64,000 nt of DNA from Flavisolibacter ginsengisoli DSM 18119 (GCF_900129295.1 NZ_FQUU01000005.1:1-64000), one strand, 5' to 3'; shown: positions 8,252 to 17,735, counted from the first letter of the stretch. Program-made: numbers and translations. Notes: generated by a model from the letters alone, not told the origin.

Positions 8252-9367
8252 TTATTGATTCAACATTAAAGGCATTACCAACATCAATACATCTTCACTA
8301 TCATCCATTTCAGTTGGCTTGATAATTCCTGCCTTGGTAGGAGTAGACAGTTCCAGTCTAACCTCTTCGCTATCTGCTGCATTCAGCATTTCTATAAGGA
8401 AGCGTGCATTGAATGCAATGGTGATATCCTCTCCATCATACTGGCATTTCATTCTTTCATTTCCTTCAAAGCTGAAGTCAACGTCCTGGGCGGCCAATTG
8501 CAACTCACTACCACTAATGTTCAGTGCTACCTGGTTGGTACTTTTATTACTAAATACACTTACACGTCGCAGCGCACTCTGGAAATCGCTTTTGGTAACC
8601 ACCATTTTATAGGGGTTGTCTGAAGGAATGACCACCTTATAATCCGGAAACCTTGCATCTATCAGGCGGCAGCTCATTTGAGTAGTGCCATGCTTTACGA
8701 AAAGATGGTTGGAATTATAGCTTAAAGTGATCTCATCTTCATTATCAGGGAGTGCAGACTTTAAAAGGTTTAATGGCTTTCGGGGAACTATGAAAGAGTC
8801 TGCTTTAGGGCAGCTTACATCCGTTCTTTTATAGCGTACCAACCGATGTGCATCAGTAGCCACGCACTGCAAATAGTCCTTGTTCAGTTCAAAGAAAACA
8901 CCAGTCATTGCCGGCCTGAGATCATCATTACTTACAGCAAACAAAGTTTTATTGATAGCTGTCACCAATGCTGTTGCGGTCATGGTAAAAGAGGTAGTAT
9001 CGTCGGCTGTTGGCTCCTTGGGGAAATTATCCGGATTTTCACCCATAACCTTGTATTTACCATTATCGCTGGTGATCTCTACACTAAAATTCTTGTCGAT
9101 ATTAAAGGTTAAAGGCTGGTCAGGAATGTTTTTAAGTGAATCCATCAAGATCCTGGCAGGGATACAAACTTTTCCCGTTTCTTTTGCTTCAATATCCATC
9201 TGGATCCTCATTACAGTCTCCAGGTCGGTAGCTACCACGGTAAGCTTATTTTTATCTACTTCAAACAAAAAGTCCTCAAGAATGGGTAAAACAGTATTGG
9301 CATTGATAACCCCGTTGATATGCTGCAGTTGTTTAAGCAGTTGCGAAGAAGAAACAATAAACTTCAT
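8252..9367 (-). CDS. dnaN: DNA polymerase III beta subunit (sliding clamp)
   Basis: A 371-residue protein of the usual clamp length, with three repeated clamp domains and typical motifs such as 'KFIVSSSQLLKQLQHINGVI' at the start, 'YLQCVATDAHRLVRYK' in the middle and a C-terminal 'MLVMPLMLNQ' resembling the family's 'MPMR' end. The ring-shaped dimer tethers DNA polymerase III to DNA. The gene is not next to dnaA or gyrB here, as is common in Bacteroidota, and stands as a single transcription unit with its own terminator. Confidence 0.97.
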   Translation of the reverse strand: MKFIVSSSQLLKQLQHINGVINANTVLPILEDFLFEVDKNKLTVVATDLETVMRIQMDIEAKETGKVCIPARILMDSLKNIPDQPLTFNIDKNFSVEITSDNGKYKVMGENPDNFPKEPTADDTTSFTMTATALVTAINKTLFAVSNDDLRPAMTGVFFELNKDYLQCVATDAHRLVRYKRTDVSCPKADSFIVPRKPLNLLKSALPDNEDEITLSYNSNHLFVKHGTTQMSCRLIDARFPDYKVVIPSDNPYKMVVTKSDFQSALRRVSVFSNKSTNQVALNISGSELQLAAQDVDFSFEGNERMKCQYDGEDITIAFNARFLIEMLNAADSEEVRLELSTPTKAGIIKPTEMDDSEDVLMLVMPLMLNQ

Positions 9368-9723
9368 GTTCTGGATTGTTTGAAATAAGTGTGGCGAAAC
9401 TAATCATTTTTAGCGGACAAAATAGGGGCGTTGATAAGTTGGACCAATGAAGTTAAAGGCCTATCTGCTAAGCATTAATATATATTATAGGTTTTGCTTC
9501 GGGAAGCTATCATCTGTATGGGTGCAGTGGTTATCTTATTCCTGGGGATCGGTAAGACAGGCAGGTATAAGTTTTTAATAATCCCATAAGATTTAATGAT
9601 TTAGGATGCTTTCGCGGCCCATGTTTTGAATAGTGTAAATTGCCCGAATTGTTTAATATAATGCTGAGACTGATTTAGAAAGTTTTCTGTTAGGATATTT
9701 GCTAAATCTAAGAGATAATAAGT
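9368..9723 (+). other. Intergenic region between divergent dnaN and the 440-residue protein gene
   Basis: 356 bases without an open frame worth calling. It must hold both divergent promoters. On the dnaN side the minus strand reads TAGTTTCG about 31 bases above the start codon, one base off the TAnnTTTG consensus. No repeat, hairpin or RNA gene was recognised. Confidence 0.6.
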
Positions 9724-11046
9724 ATGCTGGATAAGATATTTAGCTGGTCAAAGAAAAAGCCTGATGAAGAAGTGCAGCCGCAAATAATATTTGGACGTTA
9801 CTCGGACAATAATAAATCTGTAGCCAAGGTTGAAAAGTGGAATGCAGCAGATAACCTCTTCAAGGAAAAGAAGTACTATGAAAGCATTTCTGCCTTCTTT
9901 GAATATTTATCTGATGATGAGCTGGGCAATGTCATTCATAAACAGGACGGGAACAAGGGAAGCTTTGAATTTTACCAGGGATCAAAGATCATTCGCGGAC
10001 ACTATGATGATAAGTTGTTTGAGGCAGAAGGCTTTCTTGCCTCCATGCCGCAGGCAAGTGTGCCTGTAATGAGAAGGTTGCTGGAAATGAACTTCACCTT
10101 GTATTATAGCAGGTATGCTATAAATGGCGACAATATCTCCATGTTATTCGATAGTGATATACAGACAGCCAATCCAAGCAAATTGTATTATGGCCTGAAA
10201 GAGCTAGCCACAAAAACCGACAAGCAGGATGACTTGCTGGTGCAGGATTTCACGGCCTTAAAAGCAATAGACACAGACCATCTGCAGCCTATTCCAGAGG
10301 AAGAAAAGGAAGTCAAGTATCAATACTTTAAGAAATGGATAGAAGAGACCCTGGCATTGATCAATGGTGTTGACCAGGATAAATATTCCGGTGGTATAGC
10401 CTACCTGTTGCTCGCATTGGCTTACCGGATAGATTATCTGATAGTCCCTGAAGGCAAGCTATTACTGGCACTGGAAAAAATAGTAGAGATCTATTTTAGA
10501 AAGGATGACAGGCCAGTAACAGAAAAGAACCAGGAAATGATAGATGGCTATCAAAAATTACTGGAAAAGCAAAAGGAAGACTTTTTCCCCTTCCTGTTTC
10601 GTTCAAAATTCACCTTTTCCATAGTTACACCGCAGAATTACAAGACCATTGCAGATGCTATATACAATGCTAACCAGAATGTGGCCTGGTATAAGGATAA
10701 TAAACTGCCAGGCATTGCAGCACAGATCAGTGAATATGGCCTTTCCTATTGCCAGTACTCTTATAGCTTGCCAAGACCGATAACCGAATATTTCCATTTA
10801 TTCATGATGATCAATTACGGTGATTTTTTCAGGGATATAGGATTCAAAGAGGAATATTATAAGAAAGAAACAGGGGAGTATAACCGGGAACTGATCTTCC
10901 AGAGGATAGAAGAAACAGAAGCAAGATGGAAAGAGAAATACCCTGAGTTAAAGTTTAAAACGGATAAGTTGAAGTTCGACAACGAAGTAGCCTTTAATCA
11001 ATCATTTACTACCGAGATAGAATACCTGAATTTAGAAACCAAGTAA
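9724..11046 (+). CDS. Unrecognised 440-residue cytoplasmic protein, partner of the downstream protease
   Basis: No signal peptide or membrane helix is seen. The N-terminus is charged, with a WSKKK patch. Residues about 35-165 look like an alpha/beta domain of the YbjN / type III secretion chaperone kind: a small helical start, 'GSFEFYQGSKIIRGHYD', then 'PVMRRLLEMNFTLYYSRYAI' and an acidic helix. Residues about 190-440 are mostly helical and rich in Tyr, Lys and Glu. I do not recognise a family with certainty. The stop is 2 bases before the start of the S1C-type protease gene, whose C-terminal part has a similar YbjN-like look, so the two products probably work together. This is inference from layout and pattern. 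Confidence 0.7.
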   Translation: MLDKIFSWSKKKPDEEVQPQIIFGRYSDNNKSVAKVEKWNAADNLFKEKKYYESISAFFEYLSDDELGNVIHKQDGNKGSFEFYQGSKIIRGHYDDKLFEAEGFLASMPQASVPVMRRLLEMNFTLYYSRYAINGDNISMLFDSDIQTANPSKLYYGLKELATKTDKQDDLLVQDFTALKAIDTDHLQPIPEEEKEVKYQYFKKWIEETLALINGVDQDKYSGGIAYLLLALAYRIDYLIVPEGKLLLALEKIVEIYFRKDDRPVTEKNQEMIDGYQKLLEKQKEDFFPFLFRSKFTFSIVTPQNYKTIADAIYNANQNVAWYKDNKLPGIAAQISEYGLSYCQYSYSLPRPITEYFHLFMMINYGDFFRDIGFKEEYYKKETGEYNRELIFQRIEETEARWKEKYPELKFKTDKLKFDNEVAFNQSFTTEIEYLNLETK

Positions 11047-11048
11047 GC

Positions 11049-12149
11049 ATGAACACCCAGCAGATCATAGAGCTTTACCGGCCGGCCATCATCCAGATTG
11101 CTACCCAAAATAGCACGGGGACTGGTTTTTATTTAAAAGAGTTCGACCTGATAGTGACCAATGATCATGTAGTAGGTAAGAATGCCGAGGTGACCATACA
11201 GGGTAGGCTATTTGAAAAAAGACTGGCAAGGGTTTGGTTCACTGACCGTAAGCATGACCTGGCTTTCCTTCAGCCACCACTGGAAGTTCAAATACCTGAA
11301 GTGAAGCTGGGTAATTATGATGAAACAAAGGATGGTGATGTGGTAGTAGCAATAGGGCATCCTTTCGGCCTGAACTATACCGCTACGCAGGGGGTGATCT
11401 CAAAGGTGGACCGTATTAGGGATGGCGTCAAATACATACAGATTGATGCCGCTATCAATCCAGGAAACAGTGGTGGACCTTTAGTAAATAAGGAAGGTCA
11501 TATTATAGGCATTAATTCATTTATTATACGCGGTGGGGACAACCTGGGTTTTGCCTTACCTGTTAGTTATATCAGGGAGGCGCTGGAGCTCTATTTGCCT
11601 CATAAAGGCGAGCCATCTACCCGTTGTCATAGCTGTAACCACCTGGTAACGGCCAGCAATATAGAAGCAAGTAAATACTGCCCTTATTGTGGTACCGAAG
11701 TAAAATTGCCACAGCCACCCGAACGGGAAGCAAAACCTGTAGGGGTAGCTAAAACCGTGGAGGAAATACTAAGAGAACTGGGACAGGATGTGAAGCTGGC
11801 AAGAGATGGCAATAACAACTGGAGTGTGAAAGAAGGAACGGCCAAGATCAAGATCAACTACAACCCGGATAATTATTTTGTGGCGGGTGATGCTTATCTA
11901 TGCCAATTGCCCACAGACACTGCTCAAATAAAACCGCTTTACCAATTCCTGCTACAGGAGAATTATAAAATGGAAAGCCTGGTATTAAGCTGTGTGAAAC
12001 AGAACATTGTACTTTCCTGCATCATGTATGATATGGACATGACAAAAGAGGCTGGTGTGGAAATGTTTCGTGATCTGTTTCAAAAAGCAGATTATTATGA
12101 CCAGTTACTGGAAAAGGAGTTTGGTTGCATGGAACTATTGGAAGAATAA
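11049..12149 (+). CDS. Cytoplasmic trypsin-like (S1C/DegP-type) protease with zinc ribbon and C-terminal chaperone-like domain
   Basis: A 366-residue protein without signal peptide. Residues 1-185 are a trypsin-like domain of the DegP/HtrA kind with a complete triad: His40 in 'TNDHVV', Asp70 in 'KHDLAF' and Ser141 in 'NPGNSGGPLV'. In place of a PDZ domain there is a zinc ribbon (Cys193/Cys196 and Cys211/Cys214). Residues about 235-366 form an alpha/beta domain resembling YbjN or type III secretion chaperones. Because there is no export signal, it should act in the cytoplasm, unlike DegP. The start lies 2 bases after the stop of the 440-residue protein gene, which indicates one operon. Confidence 0.85.
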   Translation: MNTQQIIELYRPAIIQIATQNSTGTGFYLKEFDLIVTNDHVVGKNAEVTIQGRLFEKRLARVWFTDRKHDLAFLQPPLEVQIPEVKLGNYDETKDGDVVVAIGHPFGLNYTATQGVISKVDRIRDGVKYIQIDAAINPGNSGGPLVNKEGHIIGINSFIIRGGDNLGFALPVSYIREALELYLPHKGEPSTRCHSCNHLVTASNIEASKYCPYCGTEVKLPQPPEREAKPVGVAKTVEEILRELGQDVKLARDGNNNWSVKEGTAKIKINYNPDNYFVAGDAYLCQLPTDTAQIKPLYQFLLQENYKMESLVLSCVKQNIVLSCIMYDMDMTKEAGVEMFRDLFQKADYYDQLLEKEFGCMELLEE

Positions 12150-12175
12150 TTTGTGATCTATATAAACAAACCACC

Positions 12176-12652
12176 GTGCAAAGAAAGATCCTCACTAAAG
12201 AACAGGCATTACAAAAACTACGTCAATACTGCGCTTACCAGGAACGCAGCCATTATGAAGTTCAGCAAAAGCTTTATGAGCTTGGCGTAAGAAAAGCTGA
12301 ACACGATGAGATCATTTCAACATTGATAGAAGAGGATTACCTGAATGAAGAAAGGTTTGCCATGCAATACGTGGGAGGTAAGTTCAGGATGAAAGACTGG
12401 GGACGGAAAAAGATCTACTATGCACTAAAAGAAAAAAAAGTAAGTGAGTACAGTATAAAAAAAGCCATGGCCCAGATAGATGAAGAAGCTTATCATGCTA
12501 TTTTACATGAGCTGGCAGAAAAGAAATACGAATCTCTGAAAGGAGAACAGTTCATGGTGCGTAAGAAAAAAACAATAGATTATTTAATTCAGAAAGGTTA
12601 CGAATCAGATCTTGTTATGTCTGCTCTGAAAGATATAGCAACCAAAGAATAA
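12176..12652 (+). CDS. recX: Regulatory protein RecX
   Basis: A small helical, basic protein with the RecX repeat pattern: 'YCAYQERSHYEVQQKLYELG', then 'LIEEDYLNEERFAMQYVGGK' and a third helical repeat to the end. RecX binds RecA filaments and limits recombinase activity. The frame is open up to an ATG at 12125, but that start overlaps the protease gene and adds residues unlike the family. GTG at 12176 gives the usual distance to 'LTKEQALQKL', so it is chosen here with moderate certainty. Confidence 0.88.
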   Translation: MQRKILTKEQALQKLRQYCAYQERSHYEVQQKLYELGVRKAEHDEIISTLIEEDYLNEERFAMQYVGGKFRMKDWGRKKIYYALKEKKVSEYSIKKAMAQIDEEAYHAILHELAEKKYESLKGEQFMVRKKKTIDYLIQKGYESDLVMSALKDIATKE

Positions 12653-12676
12653 TTATCTTGGGCTAAATTTCTACTA

Positions 12677-12880
12677 ATGAGAAAAGGCTTGCTTCCCTGT
12701 TTTTTATTATTGTCTACAGCTGTTTATTGCCAGCTTGACAGCACAAGGATCATTGAGCCCAATAAAGTAACAAGTTATACCAACAAGGATCTTATCCTTA
12801 TTGCACTTGCCTCACTGGCACTCCTGATAGCCATCTATTTTTTGTTCAGAAGAGCAAAAACAAGAGCCCGGGGAAATTAA
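12677..12880 (+). CDS. Small exported membrane protein
   Basis: A 67-residue protein with a signal peptide ending near 'STAVYCQ' (about residue 19), a short polar stretch of about 20 residues, one transmembrane helix ('LILIALASLALLIAIYFLF') and a basic cytoplasmic tail. No family was recognised. It lies 24 bases after recX and its stop overlaps the stop of the convergent GNAT gene by 4 bases. Confidence 0.65.
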   Translation: MRKGLLPCFLLLSTAVYCQLDSTRIIEPNKVTSYTNKDLILIALASLALLIAIYFLFRRAKTRARGN

Positions 12881-13350
12881 TATTTATAATCGGGCAGATG
12901 CATTGATTTCCAGTTCTCATTATCCATTTCAAATTTTACTTCACCGCTTTTGGTGATACCCACGGCTTTCCATCCATTCATCCTGTAGAAAGTTTCTGCT
13001 TTTGTGCCGGGTGCCGTGCTAAGCCAGACCTTATTGCTGGTTTGTGTAAAATACCAGTCAAGCATAATGGTATGGAGGTATTTGCCAATGCCCTTTCCGG
13101 CATGATCAGGGTGAACAAATAAAGCCCAGATATTGTGGTCAACCAGGTCGGCTATGGCAAAGGCTACTATTTGATCGTTGACCTCACAGACCCAACCTTT
13201 ACCTCTTACAGTAATATATACTTTACAATCATCGTCAGTCACCAGGGCTGGATTGGATAAAACATTTTCCTTCACACTGTGACGAACAATTTGAATCTGC
13301 GGTATGTCCTCCGGGAGAGCTTCCCTGTATTGTACCTGTTCTTGTTTCAT
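12877..13350 (-). CDS. GNAT family N-acetyltransferase
   Basis: A 157-residue GNAT-fold acetyltransferase. The acetyl-CoA binding loop is visible in 'LFVHPDHAGKGIGKYLHTIM' (family pattern Q/RxxGxG/A), followed by 'VWLSTAPGTKAETFYRMNGW', which fits the beta5-alpha4 region. The substrate is unknown. The gene is monocistronic, converging on the small membrane protein gene. Confidence 0.88.
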   Translation of the reverse strand: MKQEQVQYREALPEDIPQIQIVRHSVKENVLSNPALVTDDDCKVYITVRGKGWVCEVNDQIVAFAIADLVDHNIWALFVHPDHAGKGIGKYLHTIMLDWYFTQTSNKVWLSTAPGTKAETFYRMNGWKAVGITKSGEVKFEMDNENWKSMHLPDYKY

Positions 13351-13427
13351 ATGCCCACAAATAGATTAAGAAAGTTAAACAAATTGATAAAATAGCTTCC
13401 CTTGGGAATTATTCTTTTTTTTGCAGT

Positions 13428-14222
13428 ATGTCAAACCTTAAGGTAAGCCTGGTCCAAACCTCATTGCATTGGGAAGACAAGGCGTCTAACCTATCCATGC
13501 TATCTGAAAAGATAGCAGGCGTTAAAGCATCTACGCACCTGGTAGTATTACCAGAGATGTTCACTACTGGTTTTAGTATGAAGCCGGAGCAGCTGGCTGA
13601 AAATATGGAGGGAGACACCTTAGCCTGGATGCAGCAAACTGCCAGGGACAATAAGGTGATACTTACAGGAAGTATGATTGCAGAACAGGAAGGCAATTAT
13701 TATAACCGGTTGGTTTGGATGCTTCCTAACGGGCAATATGGTACTTATGACAAGAGACACTTATTTGCCTTTGCTGAAGAAGATAAACATTATACCAGTG
13801 GAACAAAGCGATTGATAGCTTCTGTAAATGGATGGAAGGTTCATTTGCTTGTGTGTTATGACCTGCGTTTCCCTGTATGGGCCAGGCAACAATTTGATGA
13901 GCAGGGAAATTATGAATATGATGTATTGGTGTATGTAGCCAACTGGCCAGAAAAAAGAAGTACAGCCTGGAAAAGCCTGTTGCAGGCACGGGCCATAGAA
14001 AACCAATGCTATGTTGTTGGAGTGAACCGCGTAGGGAAAGACGCGAATGATATTATTTACAGCGGAGATAGCATGGTAATAGATCCGCTGGGAGAGATCT
14101 TGTATCAAAAAGCCAATGAGGAAGACGTGGCAACATTAACACTTGACAAGGATCATTTAGACGCTGTAAGGAAAAGATTTCCTTTCTGGAGAGATGCCGA
14201 TAATTTTGATATTTTATTATAG
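13428..14222 (+). CDS. Nitrilase superfamily amidohydrolase, omega-amidase (YafV/NIT2)-like
   Basis: A 264-residue carbon-nitrogen hydrolase of the usual length with a complete Glu-Lys-Cys triad: Glu43 in 'LPEMFTTGF', Lys109 in 'YDKRHLF' and Cys143 in 'LVCYDLRFPVW'. The 'MFTTGFSM' and 'YDLRFPVWAR' segments are typical of omega-amidases, which hydrolyse alpha-ketoglutaramate or alpha-ketosuccinamate to the keto acid and ammonia. The omega-amidase assignment rests on these local motifs, and another small amide could be the substrate. It converges on the S41 peptidase gene 16 bases away. Confidence 0.85.
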   Translation: MSNLKVSLVQTSLHWEDKASNLSMLSEKIAGVKASTHLVVLPEMFTTGFSMKPEQLAENMEGDTLAWMQQTARDNKVILTGSMIAEQEGNYYNRLVWMLPNGQYGTYDKRHLFAFAEEDKHYTSGTKRLIASVNGWKVHLLVCYDLRFPVWARQQFDEQGNYEYDVLVYVANWPEKRSTAWKSLLQARAIENQCYVVGVNRVGKDANDIIYSGDSMVIDPLGEILYQKANEEDVATLTLDKDHLDAVRKRFPFWRDADNFDILL

Positions 14223-14238
14223 GATCAAACAGCCGTAT

Positions 14239-15747
14239 TTACTTGAGTCCATGAACAGCACTGTCCTGCCTTTTCTCTAAGATGAGTTGCCTCACTTTCT
14301 GCATTTTAAAATCTTCATTACGCATTATGGCCTGAACAGTAGGCAATGCTTCAACCTCCGGGATTACTCCCCTTCCTTTGACTTCGTTTTTGTCAATAAT
14401 CAATCGAAATAACGGCAACCTGAATCTCACTTTGGTATTGGGTAGTTCTACATCAGGAATTAACCAGGCTGTGTTGCCATAGGCTCCTCCACCAGTTTCT
14501 TCGCCAACAATGGTCACATTATCCTGTGGCTTAATGGTTTTGGCAAAAAGAGTAGCTGCCGAAAAAGTGTTGCCACCTGTCAGCACATATACGTCTCCGT
14601 TAAAGTGGTTCTTCTTTTTAGGAGAGAAATATTTCCTTTCATAGTACTTGAAGTGATAATTGCCATCTTCTCTTTTATGTGCCATAAATAGCAGGAACAA
14701 ACGACTCTGGAAATAATCTTCTATATACTTGTGGTATTTACTTTTTCGTTTTACAGCATAGATGGAATCTGCTATTTTGAAAGGTGCATTGGCAATATAC
14801 CGGGTGAGCAGGTTGGATAATACAACGCTGCCCCCACCATTCCCTCTCAGGTCAATGACAAGGTTTTGAACTTTTTCTTTCCTGAGCTTTTTAAAAGACT
14901 TCCTGAAGAAAGTGCGCAACCTGTAGCTTTTCGAAAATCCATTCACCTCCATTATGGCCAGGTTTTTTGCCGTATCTACCTGCATATTGCGCTGGGCCTG
15001 GAATTCCATTTTCCTTCTTTGTCTTGCCGAAGGTCTTTTAACAACAGGCCTGTGTGCCGGGCTATCTAAAGTAGGATTATATACATCTATTTGTGCCGCC
15101 TTTATACTTCCTGTAGTGTCTATATATTCAACATTCATCTTTCTGCGCAGGCCAAAAATAGAGCCGTACATATTGCGAAACATGCCACCATTGCTTATTG
15201 TCTGGTACTTGTGTGTGAGGTTATAACCATCTGCAGATAAATAATTAAAAAAGGTGTCTACAATTGATTGGATCGGGCGTCCTTCAATAGATCTAAGGAT
15301 CACGCCCCTGGTGACATTGCTGTCTTTCCTGTTCAGGTTAGAAGTGACCATTACGGTATCCGGCCACGCCTTCACACTTAAGGGCAGGGAAAAGCTTCTT
15401 GACCTGTCCGAGTAGCGGCTGGCAGCTTTGGAAGACCTTACGGTGGTGTGGCCGCACCTGATCTTTGCCACTACGTAACTAAGAATGTTCCGGAATTTGT
15501 ATTCGGGCAGTGAATCATTCAATTGCCTGGCACCCTGGTCAAAATAATAATCAATACTATCCTTACTGGTATACCAATATAAGCTAGGGTGTGATTCTTC
15601 CAGTATATTCCTGAATAAGGTATAATCTTCCTTTAATTGCCCGGGACTATACTTTTTTGCCGGGTCATATTTATTACTAACTGCGCAGCTGCAGGCAAAA
15701 AACAACCATAAAATTAGTGGGTAACCCTTTTTCATAGCAGCGATCAT
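14239..15747 (-). CDS. S41 family peptidase, lipoprotein
   Basis: About 502 residues from the ATG chosen here. The start overlaps the thiL stop as ATGA and precedes a lipoprotein signal ('LWLFFACSCAVS'); a second ATG 12 bases further in is also possible. After a linker comes a PDZ-like region (about 110-185), then the C-terminal-processing-peptidase core with 'NLVIDLRGNGGGSVVLSNLL' and the nucleophile Ser in 'TGGNTFSAATLFA', then 'GEETGGGAYGN'. It probably degrades or processes proteins in the periplasm, anchored by lipid. It is the last gene of the suhB-like/thiL/S41 operon. Confidence 0.87.
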   Translation of the reverse strand: MIAAMKKGYPLILWLFFACSCAVSNKYDPAKKYSPGQLKEDYTLFRNILEESHPSLYWYTSKDSIDYYFDQGARQLNDSLPEYKFRNILSYVVAKIRCGHTTVRSSKAASRYSDRSRSFSLPLSVKAWPDTVMVTSNLNRKDSNVTRGVILRSIEGRPIQSIVDTFFNYLSADGYNLTHKYQTISNGGMFRNMYGSIFGLRRKMNVEYIDTTGSIKAAQIDVYNPTLDSPAHRPVVKRPSARQRRKMEFQAQRNMQVDTAKNLAIMEVNGFSKSYRLRTFFRKSFKKLRKEKVQNLVIDLRGNGGGSVVLSNLLTRYIANAPFKIADSIYAVKRKSKYHKYIEDYFQSRLFLLFMAHKREDGNYHFKYYERKYFSPKKKNHFNGDVYVLTGGNTFSAATLFAKTIKPQDNVTIVGEETGGGAYGNTAWLIPDVELPNTKVRFRLPLFRLIIDKNEVKGRGVIPEVEALPTVQAIMRNEDFKMQKVRQLILEKRQDSAVHGLK

Positions 15748-16781
15748 TCTCCTTTCAAAGCATTCCATCCCTGCGCTGTAATAGGATGCTTTCCTCCGCC
15801 TTTTGTAATAATATGCGCACCGGCATCCGGATCTGTAATGTAACCTATAACGCTTATTTGTTCCGAAAGGGTAATCTTGTCATAATCATCCTGCTTCATG
15901 GTAAAAAGCAGTTCATAATCTTCACCACCACTCAAGGCGCAAGCTGTTGGATCCAGATTGAATTTAAAGGCTGCCATCCTGGACTCCTCCGCAATAGGTA
16001 TTTTCTCTTCATACAGTACACAACCCACCTGGCTGTTCTTACAGATATGTAAGATCTCCGAGCTGAGACCATCGCTAACATCTATCATTGATGTAGGTGT
16101 AATATCATTATTGGCAAAGAACTCTATGATGTCTTTTCTTGCCTCGGGTTTCAATATCCGTCCAACAATATATTTTTCACCCTCCAGGTCTGGCTGAACA
16201 CCCGGGCTTTCCATGAATATTTTCTTTTCCCTTTCCAATAATGTCAAGCCGAGGAAGGCGCCGCCAAGGTCACCCGTAACACAAAGGAGGTCGCCCTTTC
16301 GAGCCCCGCTGCGTTTTACATACTTGTCAGGGGCCACTTCGCCTATTGCGGTACACGAGATAATAAAACCTTTTTGAGAGGAAGTGGTGTCACCACCGAT
16401 TAAGTCAACACCATATTTTTCGCAGGCGGCATACACTCCTTCGTAAAACTCCTCTAATGCTTCGAGGCTGAACCGGTTGCTGAAACCCAATCCCAAAATA
16501 ACATGGGTAGGTGTTGCATTCATGGCGCAGATATCACTCACATTGACCACGATCGTTTTATAACCCAGGTGCTTTAGTGGCGTATACATAAGATCGAAAT
16601 GCACGCCTTCCAGTAAAAGATCATTGGTAACGACTGTTTGTTTTCCAAAATGATCTATCACTGCCGCATCATCCCCCACACCAATAATGGTGGAGGCATT
16701 CTGGATCTCAATATTTTTAGTAAGGTGGTCAATGAGACCAAATTCTCCAAGTGTAGAAACTTCTGTTCTGTTGTCACTCAT
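15744..16781 (-). CDS. thiL: Thiamine-monophosphate kinase
   Basis: A 345-residue ThiL of the AIR synthase-like ATP-binding fold. Typical features are 'GVGDDAAVI' near residue 40, 'VNVSDICAMNATPTH', 'LIGGDTTSS', 'VTGDLGGAFLGL' and 'MIDVSDGLSSEI'. It phosphorylates thiamine monophosphate to thiamine diphosphate in the cytoplasm. It lies between the inositol monophosphatase gene (13-base gap upstream) and the S41 peptidase gene (4-base ATGA overlap downstream). No other thiamine gene is present in the window. Confidence 0.95.
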   Translation of the reverse strand: MSDNRTEVSTLGEFGLIDHLTKNIEIQNASTIIGVGDDAAVIDHFGKQTVVTNDLLLEGVHFDLMYTPLKHLGYKTIVVNVSDICAMNATPTHVILGLGFSNRFSLEALEEFYEGVYAACEKYGVDLIGGDTTSSQKGFIISCTAIGEVAPDKYVKRSGARKGDLLCVTGDLGGAFLGLTLLEREKKIFMESPGVQPDLEGEKYIVGRILKPEARKDIIEFFANNDITPTSMIDVSDGLSSEILHICKNSQVGCVLYEEKIPIAEESRMAAFKFNLDPTACALSGGEDYELLFTMKQDDYDKITLSEQISVIGYITDPDAGAHIITKGGGKHPITAQGWNALKGE

Positions 16782-16794
16782 AGTTGTAAGATAA

Positions 16795-17586
16795 TTATGA
16801 TTTAGCCGGAACGTTCCCTTTTACCCACTCCACCAATTCTTCGTGAATAATACCGTTACTGGCAATTATACCAGGCTGGTAAGGAGAATAGGGCCTTCCA
16901 TTAAGGTCAGTAACTGTTCCACCCGCTTCTTCTACTAATAAAAAGCCCGCAGCGCTATCCCATGCCTGTAATTTATGCTCATAAAAGCCGTCAAAGCGCC
17001 CACAGGCCACCCAGGCAAGATCAATGGCAGCAGAACCCAACCTGCGTACGGGCACCCCCCTCCTGATAAATCGTTCAAATACCTGCAAGGGACCATTTGG
17101 CTCATCCAGGTAGGTATAAGGGAACCCTGTGACCATGCAGGCATTTACTACATTCTCCTTTTTACTTACGCTGATAGGTTTATCGTTAAGGGTAGCACCC
17201 TTTCCCCTTTCTGCTACAAAAAACTCATTTATAAAGGGGTTGTAGATAGCGCCAAGCACCATCTTTTTCTGGTATTCAACTCCAATGGAAATGCAGCAAA
17301 TAGGGATACGATGGGCAAAGTTCACTGTGCCATCAATAGGATCAATGATCCATTTGTATTCTGAATCCTGTACAAGGTCACCACATTCCTCACTTAATAT
17401 ATGGTGCTCCGGGAAGTTTTGTTTGATAATGTCTATAATGGCCTTTTCAGAAGCATGATCTACCTCTGTTACAAGGTTATTTACCCCTTCCTTGTTGGAG
17501 ATCTTGATATCCAGGTCATTAAATCTCAGGATCTCACTTGCCGCAGCCTGCACTGCCTGGAGAAGGGTGTTTTTGAGCATCCGCAA
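16795..17586 (-). CDS. Inositol monophosphatase family protein
   Basis: A 263-residue metal-dependent sugar phosphatase. Both family signatures are present: 'WIIDPIDGTVNFAHRIPICC' (metal-binding DPIDGT) and the C-terminal 'AWDSAAGFLLVEEAGGTVTD'. The 'ILSEEC' Glu ligand is also seen. It dephosphorylates inositol-1-phosphate or a related phospho-sugar, or 3'-phosphoadenosine phosphate in CysQ-like members; the choice cannot be made from sequence. It is the first gene of an operon with thiL and the S41 peptidase. Confidence 0.92.
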   Translation of the reverse strand: MRMLKNTLLQAVQAAASEILRFNDLDIKISNKEGVNNLVTEVDHASEKAIIDIIKQNFPEHHILSEECGDLVQDSEYKWIIDPIDGTVNFAHRIPICCISIGVEYQKKMVLGAIYNPFINEFFVAERGKGATLNDKPISVSKKENVVNACMVTGFPYTYLDEPNGPLQVFERFIRRGVPVRRLGSAAIDLAWVACGRFDGFYEHKLQAWDSAAGFLLVEEAGGTVTDLNGRPYSPYQPGIIASNGIIHEELVEWVKGNVPAKS

Positions 17587-17682
17587 AAATAGCTGATAGT
17601 TTTGGTATACTTCCTGCCGGGGGTGGTTATAGATTAGTGTACATTAGGCAGGTACCGGCATTTAAGCAAACAGACAATCTTC

Positions 17683-17713
17683 TTGTTCTTTGAATGATAT
17701 TCTTGTAGGTTTG
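17683..17713 (+). promoter_or_regulatory. Bacteroidota-type promoter of the GT2 fusion gene
   Basis: TTG at 17683-17685 and TAGGTTTG at 17706-17713 are separated by 20 bases, matching the -33/-7 consensus (TTG, 19-21, TAnnTTTG). Transcription should start near 17719-17721, just upstream of the TTG start codons at 17727 and 17736. Confidence 0.7.
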
Positions 17714-17735
17714 TCCGTTTAGATACTTGCCACTA

